IMG/VR virus record: IMGVR_UViG_3300034117_000797
Location: 1 to 63,929 of that record
Origin: a virus
DNA length: 63,929 bases
Reading direction: 5' to 3' (one strand)
Below the pieces are notes generated by a model that was given only the letters and a program-made list of their open reading frames with translations, had not been told where the DNA came from and made no database searches. A program made the position numbers and the translations under genes. Below, one piece after another: positions 1 through 5,944 of the stretch. Position 1 is the stretch's first letter, and each line of letters begins with the position of its first letter.

Positions 1-127
1 TTGGCAATACCAATTCCTTAATAACCAACTACTTAACATTCTTAATCCCTATAAGTGTTCCTCTGCTATACGGGGTGCATGCGACTACGCCTGTGGGAGC
101 GACCCCCTTTTCCATATCCCTCCACCT
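1..127. repeat. Terminal direct repeat, left copy
   Basis: This stretch is identical to 63766-63892. After base 127 the two copies diverge but stay alignable to a shared GTACTA (155-160 and 63924-63929). No ORF is supported. The exact identity length of 127 equals a common assembler k-mer size, so it may be a circular-closure overlap rather than a physical terminal repeat. Confidence 0.9.
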
Positions 128-320
128 GTATATGCACGTAGCTACCCATCCACGGTACTACTATCCCTCCCCCTTTTTATTTCCGACCCCTATTCCTAAT
201 TAAACTTTTCTTTGGAGTTGGGCAGAAAACCGTATGTATACTGGGGGGTCTTTACCACGATTTGATATCCCCACCACTTTGCTGACCGAAAGTCAACTTC
301 CAAACTCCAACTGCTCCTTT
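128..320. other. Non-coding C/T-rich stretch
   Basis: No supported gene. The top strand is rich in C and T (for example around 164-200). It lies between the terminal repeat and the 17-bp repeat array and is treated as part of the control region at the genome junction. Confidence 0.5.
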
Positions 321-506
321 AGTTTAACTATCTTTTTCGTCATTAACTAGTTCATTCGTTCAACGGCTTTCATCGTTCAACTATTTTCTTCGTTCAACTA
401 ATTCGTTCGTTCGTTACCGATGACAAACTATTTATTTCGTTCAACTATTCATTACGTTACAACTAAATAATACGTTCAACTATTCGTTTCGTTCACCGGC
501 ACTACA
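321..506. repeat. Degenerate 17-bp tandem repeat array (iteron-like)
   Basis: About eleven imperfect units start at 321, 338, 357, 374, 391, 408, 424, 438, 455, 473 and 490. The core is CGTTCAACTA followed by a T-rich tail. Spacing is 17 bp for most steps (17, 19, 17, 17, 17, 16, 14, 17, 18, 17). The array is non-coding and sits beside the genome junction. Short-period direct repeats of this type often bind a replication initiator or segregation protein. That role here is inferred from position and pattern only. Confidence 0.75.
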
Positions 507-525
507 TAAAAAAACTTTATGACCT

Positions 526-547
526 GCATAAGATTATTTTATTATGC
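526..547. repeat. Inverted repeat GCATAA...TTATGC
   Basis: GCATAA at 526-531 and TTATGC at 542-547 form an inverted repeat. Another GCATAA follows at 550-555. It lies between the 17-bp array and the palindromic operator triplet. It could be a protein-binding site or an AT-rich melting element; nothing in the sequence decides. Confidence 0.4.
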
Positions 548-566
548 ACGCATAACTTATCCCTCA

Positions 567-619
567 TTCCCATTATGGGAAACTTTCCAAATATGGGAAC
601 ATCATTCCCGAAATGGGAC
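567..619. promoter_or_regulatory. Three tandem 15-bp palindromes, operator candidate
   Basis: TTCCCATTATGGGAA (567-581), TTCCAAATATGGGAA (585-599) and TTCCCGAAATGGGAC (605-619) share the half-site TTCCC/GGGAA. They start 18 and 20 bp apart, close to two helical turns, as expected for cooperative dimer binding. They lie about 170 bp upstream of the strongest promoter in the window. A small reading frame runs through them, but its first residues simply translate the repeat, so it is not called as a gene. Confidence 0.7.
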
Positions 620-684
620 ACCGGTTTTCCTTACTACAAAATAAAAACTACATTTCCAAATGTTTTGCTGTTTTTTTCAGAAAA

Positions 685-731
685 TACGTATTTATACTTA
701 GTCATTTGCCTTTTTTTCTACGTATTTATAC
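685..731. repeat. 13-bp direct repeat pair
   Basis: TACGTATTTATAC occurs at 685-697 and again at 719-731, 34 bp apart. Both copies are followed by TTTGC within 16 bp. The pair lies between the operator triplet and the 770-800 promoter and may be activator or repressor sites for that promoter. Confidence 0.55.
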
Positions 732-769
732 GTAATTTGCTACTTTTATCGAAAAAAATTAAAAAAAAG

Positions 770-800
770 TTTGGTATTGTTCAAAGTATCCCTACCTTTG
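770..800 (+). promoter_or_regulatory. Bacteroidota-type promoter for the first early operon
   Basis: TTTG at 770-773, a 19-nt spacer, then TACCTTTG at 793-800 matches the Bacteroidota sigma-A consensus (TTTG-N19..21-TAnnTTTG) completely. Transcription would start near 805 and give a leader of about 170 nt before the first gene. It follows repeat arrays that look like regulatory sites. Confidence 0.75.
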
Positions 801-802
801 TA

Positions 803-917
803 ATGTCAGCGAACGAGCTGTGAATGTAGCGAATAACGTCACAAAGTGACATGGGCAAGATACGCCCTTTTGAGAGCAACAATATCACATTGAGTAAATG
901 TGACCTTAAATTTAAGG
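803..917 (+). promoter_or_regulatory. Structured 5' leader with four consecutive hairpins
   Basis: Within the leader, GTCAC-AAA-GTGAC (838-850), GGGC/GCCC (853-867, followed by TTTT), TCACATT/AATGTGA (885-903) and the perfect palindrome CCTTAAATTTAAGG (904-917) follow one another. ATGTCA (803-808) can alternatively pair with TGACAT (847-852), which competes with the first hairpin. The GGGC/GCCC-TTTT element resembles a weak terminator. The layout suggests attenuation or RNA stabilisation for the gene at 978. Confidence 0.5.
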
Positions 918-977
918 ACTGCAGGATAAAGGGATAATTGTGCCTTGTTAGTAAGTAACCAATAAAACAAATATAAC

Positions 978-1532
978 ATGAATGCAATTTTTGTAAAATT
1001 AGAGCAAGTGAAAATTAAGACAATTACACTTGAAGGTGGTATCGCAAAGCTTGACAATGAAGGTAAAAAAGTCAAGGATGAAAGCGGTAAAGTAGTTTAT
1101 ACAATACCGCCTGTTAAAGAGAAGGTAAAAGAGTTAATATCTATCTCAACCAAACCAATCGAGGCGGACAAATTAACCACTATTCAAGGGCAAATTGAAG
1201 CCGTTACAAATGTAATGAAAGGCATTTTCAATGTACTTGATTATGCTAAACAAAGCGGTAGTTTAGTGGTAAATTTCGGTGGTAGTACTTTCAATTTAGG
1301 CGGAAAGTTTACTTTGTACGTGAACATTGATGGTGCTGATTATTCTTTTTTAACAGACGTTGACGTAACTTTTAACGGCTACGGAACAAATGCGGACGGA
1401 AGAAATGAAGTTAGCTTCAAAAAATTAGGCGACCTTCTTAACCAATTCTTCGCCGTTGTCCGCTCATCGCAAGGGCAAAGCTATCTTTTGCCCGAATCAA
1501 TCAAGAAAGAAATGTTAACACTTAAAGCGTAA
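978..1532 (+). CDS. Early protein of unknown function, 184 aa
   Basis: First gene behind the strong 770-800 promoter and a structured leader, so probably made early and in quantity. The 184-aa product is soluble, with no signal peptide or membrane segment. It has an alpha-helical stretch rich in K and E near residues 45-85 and a Gly/Phe-rich beta-like part near residues 90-140. I do not recognise the family. It is followed 4 nt later by a small basic protein, and the pair ends at a clear terminator. The start ATG at 978 is the first one in frame after the leader. Position suggests a host-takeover or regulatory role, which is inference only. Confidence 0.8.
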   Translation: MNAIFVKLEQVKIKTITLEGGIAKLDNEGKKVKDESGKVVYTIPPVKEKVKELISISTKPIEADKLTTIQGQIEAVTNVMKGIFNVLDYAKQSGSLVVNFGGSTFNLGGKFTLYVNIDGADYSFLTDVDVTFNGYGTNADGRNEVSFKKLGDLLNQFFAVVRSSQGQSYLLPESIKKEMLTLKA

Positions 1533-1536
1533 CATT

Positions 1537-1764
1537 ATGAGATTAGTAAAAATAACGGAACAAAAGCGATACATTGACCTTCAATGTACGCCCGTAGTAA
1601 CTGAATCAATCGAACGCTACAAACTAAAAAAGAAGGGCAAAAGTTCTTTGCGAATGAGACAAGCTGAAATGACTAACTTTATTCAAGGCGAGATAATTGA
1701 CCTTCGAGATGAGCGCAAAGCAAACCGCAAAAATGAGAAGCGTGCAAAGAAACGCTTTTACTAA
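1537..1764 (+). CDS. Small basic protein, 75 aa
   Basis: Very basic product with many Lys and Arg and a C-terminal tail ending KRAKKRFY, no recognised fold. It lies 4 nt after the 978-1532 gene in the same two-gene transcription unit, which ends in a GAAA-loop terminator 20 nt later. Its charge would suit nucleic-acid or ribosome binding, but nothing specific shows it. A minus-strand frame covering this gene is a shadow. Confidence 0.75.
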   Translation: MRLVKITEQKRYIDLQCTPVVTESIERYKLKKKGKSSLRMRQAEMTNFIQGEIIDLRDERKANRKNEKRAKKRFY

Positions 1765-1784
1765 AACAGGACACAACGAAAGGA

Positions 1785-1811
1785 GGGAATCGGAAACGGT
1801 TCCCTTTTTTT
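1785..1811 (+). terminator. Rho-independent terminator with GAAA loop
   Basis: Stem GGGAATCG (1785-1792) pairs with CGGTTCCC (1797-1804) with one G-T wobble, closes on a GAAA tetraloop and is followed by seven T. It ends the 978-1764 operon. Confidence 0.9.
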
Positions 1812-1829
1812 GTGAAAAAAATTCACTCT

Positions 1830-1839
1830 CACTCTCCAC
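1830..1839 (+). promoter_or_regulatory. Repeated intergenic motif CACTCTCCAC
   Basis: The same 10-mer also occurs at 6909-6918 and 10680-10689, and with one change at 3210-3219. Each copy lies 19-50 nt before a start codon (here 45 nt before 1885). A shared regulatory or RNA-binding site is possible. Confidence 0.4.
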
Positions 1840-1884
1840 AGCAAACGGAATTGAGGCAAACTAAATTGTAGAAAATTCAGTAGC

Positions 1885-2133
1885 ATGAAATCAAATAGAG
1901 AAAAAAATAATCTTATCGCAATGGGCTTGTGTTCCGTTGTGTTTTTAATTGCAAATCAAATCGCAGTCGAGGCAAATATAATCGACCCTTTTATATACTT
2001 CCTTGCTTTATTGGGCGGAGGAGGTGCGCTCGTGTTAAGCGTAGGGGAAATAATAGCACAGAAAGCCGAGCAAAGGCTAAATGAAATTGAGCAGGAAGAA
2101 TCGAAAGAAAATAGTTACACACCTAAATTGTGA
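1885..2133 (+). CDS. Small membrane protein, 82 aa
   Basis: Two hydrophobic segments near residues 10-28 and 36-54, the second glycine-rich (LLGGGGALVLSVG), then a charged C-terminal tail rich in Glu and Lys. This suggests a two-pass inner-membrane protein with a cytoplasmic tail. It opens a long run of small early genes. No family recognised. Small phage membrane proteins in early regions can act in superinfection exclusion, but there is no direct evidence here. Confidence 0.7.
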   Translation: MKSNREKNNLIAMGLCSVVFLIANQIAVEANIIDPFIYFLALLGGGGALVLSVGEIIAQKAEQRLNEIEQEESKENSYTPKL

Positions 2134-2137
2134 AATA

Positions 2138-2287
2138 ATGAGAACAAAGAACCAACCAGCAACAACGACTAAGGTAGTGCGTACCAATGTAAAGTACGTC
2201 ATCGTAGACAAAGTAGGGTTTTACGACATCATCGCAAAGATTGTAGATGGTCGTGAGATTAAACGATTCAAACAACGCAACTTCTGA
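2138..2287 (+). CDS. Small basic protein, 49 aa
   Basis: The ATG at 2138 lies 4 nt after the stop of the preceding gene. A longer in-frame start at 2081 would run back into that gene and is rejected. The product (MRTKNQPATTTKV...) is basic, with a beta-hairpin-like middle (KYVIVDKVGFYDIIAKIV). Its stop overlaps the start of the next gene (TGATG), typical of translational coupling. Function unknown. Confidence 0.65.
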   Translation: MRTKNQPATTTKVVRTNVKYVIVDKVGFYDIIAKIVDGREIKRFKQRNF

Positions 2288-2445
2288 TGAAGACATTTAG
2301 AATTGAGGTAACTGCCGATGACGGCACGGCCTCAACACACAAAGTAATGGCGTTCAATATTTGGCACGCCATAGACCTACTGTACTACAAATATGGTATG
2401 GAGAAAGTGCAACCAAATAGAAACAAATACAAACAAGCGAAATGA
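2287..2445 (+). CDS. Short ORF, 52 aa
   Basis: Starts in the TGATG overlap with the previous gene and ends in an ATGA overlap with the next, so it sits exactly in a coupled gene string although it is short. The product begins MKTFRIEVTADDGTASTHKV and looks like a small beta-alpha fold with a Tyr/Trp-rich helix, a pattern seen in small phage proteins. Not recognised further. No other plausible gene fills this interval. Confidence 0.65.
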   Translation: MKTFRIEVTADDGTASTHKVMAFNIWHAIDLLYYKYGMEKVQPNRNKYKQAK

Positions 2446-2657
2446 AAGATTTTTTAGTAAGTGGACGCACTCAAAACGTAGTAAATGTGGTAACTGGAGG
2501 TTATACACTATTAGGGATAATGGTGTTATTTATTGGCGGAAACCTAGCACCACTGTGGTGTGGGGTTTCAACACTATTCACGCTAATAACATTTCTAGTA
2601 TATAACATTTGGGTGTCAATGGAATTGGATAAGAAAAGAAGAGAACGAACATTTTAA
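2442..2657 (+). CDS. Small two-pass membrane protein, 71 aa
   Basis: Start overlaps the previous stop (ATGA). Two hydrophobic stretches around residues 15-33 and 38-58 with a short Gly/Asn/Pro turn between them, and a C-terminal tail (ELDKKRRERTF) that is strongly positive and so likely cytoplasmic. Role unknown. It is one of several tiny membrane proteins in this early region. Confidence 0.7.
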   Translation: MKDFLVSGRTQNVVNVVTGGYTLLGIMVLFIGGNLAPLWCGVSTLFTLITFLVYNIWVSMELDKKRRERTF

Positions 2658-2668
2658 TAAGATAGATT

Positions 2669-3064
2669 ATGTCAGAGAAAATTAAATCTTGGAGAGGTAG
2701 ACACGTTCGCCTCAAGCCAGAATACGTTGTAAGAAAAAAAGTATTTGATGGGGACTACGATGATGACGGCAACTGGGTAGAGGATAGAAGTCTACCTATG
2801 TTAGAAGAAGTAGAAATCAACTGTCCTTTATGTAATTTCATTGATGACCCAAACGAAGTATTTGGAGTATCCGCAGAAATATATGGAGTAGACCTATATA
2901 GATACTATAACAGCGAGTTTGAGATAGGTTCCGCAGAGCCTACACATCAAATTATCCTCAGACGTAATAGTGGAGAAGACTATCCGTATATATGGGACGT
3001 GAAATACTTTGAGGTGTTGAAGCGTACCCAAGTATGGGTAAAAGACGAAGAGTTTAACCAATAG
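2669..3064 (+). CDS. Hypothetical protein, 131 aa
   Basis: Soluble protein rich in aromatic and acidic residues, with a single CPLC pair (residues 51-54) that is not enough for a zinc ribbon on its own. Starts at ATG 2669, 11 nt after the previous stop. No known domain recognised. Operon context is the early string of small genes. Confidence 0.75.
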   Translation: MSEKIKSWRGRHVRLKPEYVVRKKVFDGDYDDDGNWVEDRSLPMLEEVEINCPLCNFIDDPNEVFGVSAEIYGVDLYRYYNSEFEIGSAEPTHQIILRRNSGEDYPYIWDVKYFEVLKRTQVWVKDEEFNQ

Positions 3065-3087
3065 TGTAATCAATAATCTAAAATAAA

Positions 3088-3201
3088 GTGAACAAGTTAA
3101 AAAACACAAAAAAAGAATGGGTACTATGGACGGTCTATGGTACTACAATGGTAACCATCCTTGTTGTGCTTGCATCGTGCGGGCTAATCGGGAAAAATTG
3201 A
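3088..3201 (+). CDS. Small predicted lipoprotein, 37 aa, GTG start
   Basis: GTG at 3088 opens a frame giving VNKLKNTKKEWVLWTVYG..., a basic N-terminus, one hydrophobic segment (TMVTILVVLASC) and a lipobox LASC with the cysteine at residue 31, then six residues. This is the architecture of a tiny lipoprotein anchored after signal peptidase II cleavage. Candidates are a superinfection-exclusion lipoprotein or a short outer-membrane partner in lysis. The true lysis genes are far away on the other strand, so the former fits better. It is the only coding potential in this gap. Confidence 0.55.
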   Translation: MNKLKNTKKEWVLWTVYGTTMVTILVVLASCGLIGKN

Positions 3202-3209
3202 GTGTCAAT

Positions 3210-3219
3210 CACTCTCCAA
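3210..3219 (+). promoter_or_regulatory. CACTCTCCAC-like motif (one mismatch)
   Basis: CACTCTCCAA, 28 nt before the start at 3248. See the copy at 1830-1839 for the family. Confidence 0.35.
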
Positions 3220-3247
3220 GCAAGTAAAAAAATTTAATTCAACCAAA

Positions 3248-3583
3248 ATGCAACAAGAACACATCAAACAAGTTAGAAGTATCGTAGAAGAACTTCAGTC
3301 AAGTACAAGGGAGTATAATATTTATGTGTCCCATAAAAGCATTGCCGTAGACTCATCATTCTCTTCGTCAGAATATGTGGTAGCAACAAGCCCAACACGT
3401 TTAGTTTCTATATGCTACGGGTATGACATAGGCTTTACAAAGTGGCACGAACTGAAGGGATGCACTTTATTATTGTCCGAAATACACAACCCTGATAGCG
3501 ATGATTGTTACGAAAAACTGTTCTTATCAATCGACCTAGACACGATGGAGTTAACAAAATTAGATATAAAAATAAAAGATTAA
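3248..3583 (+). CDS. Hypothetical protein, 111 aa
   Basis: Soluble, slightly acidic product with an N-terminal helix (residues 1-22) followed by alternating beta-like strands. Start ATG follows the A-rich leader ttcaaccaaa that precedes several genes here. No domain recognised. Followed 20 nt later by the next small gene. Confidence 0.75.
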   Translation: MQQEHIKQVRSIVEELQSSTREYNIYVSHKSIAVDSSFSSSEYVVATSPTRLVSICYGYDIGFTKWHELKGCTLLLSEIHNPDSDDCYEKLFLSIDLDTMELTKLDIKIKD

Positions 3584-3603
3584 ATCAATTAAAAACAACC
3601 AAA

Positions 3604-3801
3604 ATGGAACAAGGAACAAACTTAAAAAATGAAGTACTAACAAAGCGTGAATACTTCGCTGCCATAGCTGTACAAGGGATGATTGAGAAAGCAACACTTA
3701 GCTTGCACGGAAATGTATGGATAAATGAAGACAACAAAAAGAATATGGTAAGAATTGCCGTAGAGATAGCAGACAAGTTAATAGAAGAATTAAACAAATA
3801 A
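3604..3801 (+). CDS. Conserved small phage protein, 65 aa
   Basis: The ATG at 3604 follows the same accaaa leader used by neighbouring genes. An in-frame start at 3505 would overlap the previous gene by 79 nt and is rejected. The sequence KREYFAAIAVQGMIEKATL is a pattern seen widely in small proteins of gut and environmental phages, with no assigned function. Mostly helical, soluble. Confidence 0.75.
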   Translation: MEQGTNLKNEVLTKREYFAAIAVQGMIEKATLSLHGNVWINEDNKKNMVRIAVEIADKLIEELNK

Positions 3802-3812
3802 ACCAAAGAACA

Positions 3813-4121
3813 ATGAGAAATCTATTTACCTATGGGACACTGCAAAAGCACTATGTCCAAGAAGAACTAATCGGAAGAATCCAAGAAGGAGATGTTGATG
3901 CAATCGAAGGATTTGTAGTAACAAACGACTACTTTGTAGACGATGACTTTTACCCACGACTTATCCCCTTCTTAAACGGGATTGTGTATGGTAGAGTTAT
4001 GCAATTCACTGACGAGGAAATCGCAGTGCTAGATGAGTACGAATCCGAAGCATACGAGCGAGTAGTAATCAATACAAAAATGGGCAGAGAGGTAGAGGTC
4101 TATATGCCAGTTCAACAGTAA
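3813..4121 (+). CDS. Gamma-glutamylcyclotransferase (GGCT/AIG2-like) protein
   Basis: N-terminal FTYGTLQ (residues 5-11) is the signature substrate-binding loop of the GGCT/AIG2 fold. LDEYESEAYER (73-83) matches the conserved segment holding the acidic catalytic residue. At 102 aa it is the usual length for a stand-alone member. The family cyclises gamma-glutamyl amines to 5-oxoproline, or cleaves related gamma-glutamyl amide links. It lies directly before an amidoligase and a class II glutamine amidotransferase, enzymes linked to GGCT proteins in earlier comparative work on amidoligases. The likely role is to reverse or trim the modification made by that pair. Confidence 0.85.
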   Translation: MRNLFTYGTLQKHYVQEELIGRIQEGDVDAIEGFVVTNDYFVDDDFYPRLIPFLNGIVYGRVMQFTDEEIAVLDEYESEAYERVVINTKMGREVEVYMPVQQ

Positions 4122-4152
4122 TCAATTAAGTACAACCAATAAAACAACCAAA

Positions 4153-5883
4153 ATGGAAACAAAAAATTTCTTCGTAAAAAATGAGTTCTCTAACAGCGAT
4201 GCAGAGACATTAGCAAATGACAAATGGTCTAAGTTCATTCGCTGGATGAATAGCCTAAGTAGCACACAGTTCAGTGGCAATGTTCTTAATGACCACTATG
4301 GGGTTCGTGCTGACGGCTCAACAAACTCACGCAGTTGGATTAACGCAGGTGAAGAAGTGGTCTCGTTAGATGAAGCTTTATTGCGTATCAATTACGAACG
4401 ATTCAATCGTCGTAAAAGCTTTGTAGTAGAATGTACTGACACTACGAACACAGATTGGCGTAGGTTCATTGACCTACTTAATGACGCATACAATGTTAGC
4501 TATGACGGAGATTTGTTAGGGCATACTTATGGTCTAATAGAAAGCAACCCTAAGTGTCTGGGAGCAGTTGGTATGTCTAGCCACTGCCCTATGATATTGC
4601 CTGTAGATGAGGGCATAGCACTTCTTGAATGTATTGTAAACAAAAAAAGAATAGATATGGAAACAATGGTAACAACTTACAACGGTGATGAACACCCAGC
4701 ATCAGATTGCGTGGTGTTAGACAATGAATCAGGCAATGGCGGTGAGTATGCGCTCAAAAGCGAATGTTTATACAGCCGTGTACACAGCGGGTATATCTTG
4801 CAGTCTGAGGCCGTAGAAGATGCACGAGGTCACTTCTTCGTCGAAGACAATGCAGATGACCTAGATTATGTGTGGTCTGACTTCAACGATGCGTGGATTA
4901 ACACGAATTGGAATGATACTGTTTACGGTTACACTGGACACAGCGAAGAGTATTTTATGTCAGACGAATACGTCTACATCAATGGCACTTACTTCGTCGA
5001 CTCAGGTGTGGCCAATGACCACGGATACCACTACGACAGCGACGAGGATGAGTGGTACCACGAAGATGATGAGCGACCTGCTCGTGTGTCTAGATGCAAT
5101 AGTGGTTATCACTCAGGTCGTGGGCGTGAGTTCCGTGCAGGTAACGCCAAGTTCACGATAGGTGTAGAGATTGAGAAAGAAGATGATGTAGCAGGCCTCA
5201 TTCATTGGAGTAAGGTGTATAGCAATACTGGTTGGATTAAGGAGAATGATGGTTCTCTTGACTGCAATGGGTATGAGTTAGTGTCGCCTGTATTCGACTT
5301 GTTCAACGATGGTATGGACAAGGAGATTGACGGCTCAAGCGACCTTCAAGAGTTGATTGATGCAGAGTATTCAGACAACTGCGGTGGTCACATCAACCTT
5401 GGTGCTACTGACTATACTCCGGAGCAACTGTTCGAGGGTCTATCATCCTTTATGCCTCTATTGTATACGATGTATCCACATCGCATTGATAGAAGCTACT
5501 GCCAAGCCAAGAAGAAGTACAACTATCGCTCACCTGACAAGTACTCAGCTGTGTACATCAAGCACAATGTAGTAGAGTTCCGTATCTTCCCTGCTGTACG
5601 CAGTGTCAAGAATCTATTGTGGAGACGAGACTTGATTCGCATTATGTGTGACAACATCAACAAGTCCGAGCTTGATGTACTCAAGATGCTTGTCAATCAG
5701 AACAGCAAGTTGTACAAACATCTGCGTAAGATTTACTCGCAAGATGTACTACTTGAGCGCACCAAGCAGTTCATTATGTACACTGAGCGCTTCAATGACA
5801 AGAAGTTGCCACCTATTGACCCTAAGAAGTTCAAGAAGGGCGAGGACAATATCACTGATTCAACTGAAGACCTAGGGGCATAA
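4153..5883 (+). CDS. Amidoligase family protein (COOH-NH2 ligase), 576 aa
   Basis: The C-terminal part, about residues 333-520, has the hallmarks of the putative amidoligase family of the glutamine-synthetase-like fold: TIGVEIEKE, DGSL followed by GYELVSP, CGGHINLG, RSYC and HNVVEFRIFPAV. The glutamates, the histidine and the arginines would bind metal-ATP and the carboxylate. Residues 1-150 are helical, and about 230-310 is an acidic, Tyr/Asp/His-rich region of short repeated beta-like motifs. Such enzymes join a carboxylate to an amine using ATP. Here ammonia could come from the amidotransferase encoded 61 nt downstream. The substrate (cell wall, peptide, protein or small molecule) is unknown. 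Confidence 0.85.
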   Translation: METKNFFVKNEFSNSDAETLANDKWSKFIRWMNSLSSTQFSGNVLNDHYGVRADGSTNSRSWINAGEEVVSLDEALLRINYERFNRRKSFVVECTDTTNTDWRRFIDLLNDAYNVSYDGDLLGHTYGLIESNPKCLGAVGMSSHCPMILPVDEGIALLECIVNKKRIDMETMVTTYNGDEHPASDCVVLDNESGNGGEYALKSECLYSRVHSGYILQSEAVEDARGHFFVEDNADDLDYVWSDFNDAWINTNWNDTVYGYTGHSEEYFMSDEYVYINGTYFVDSGVANDHGYHYDSDEDEWYHEDDERPARVSRCNSGYHSGRGREFRAGNAKFTIGVEIEKEDDVAGLIHWSKVYSNTGWIKENDGSLDCNGYELVSPVFDLFNDGMDKEIDGSSDLQELIDAEYSDNCGGHINLGATDYTPEQLFEGLSSFMPLLYTMYPHRIDRSYCQAKKKYNYRSPDKYSAVYIKHNVVEFRIFPAVRSVKNLLWRRDLIRIMCDNINKSELDVLKMLVNQNSKLYKHLRKIYSQDVLLERTKQFIMYTERFNDKKLPPIDPKKFKKGEDNITDSTEDLGA

Positions 5884-5944
5884 GCCATTAGGTTCACCTT
5901 AATTAACCAACCAAATAATATCAACCAATAAACAAATAGAAATT

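Noticed and set aside
575-823. 82-aa plus-strand ORF over the operator triplet
   Set aside because: Its first residues (GNFPNMGTSFPKWDTGFP) just translate the three palindromes and the rest the T-rich repeats. No family and no start context; the region is better explained as control DNA.
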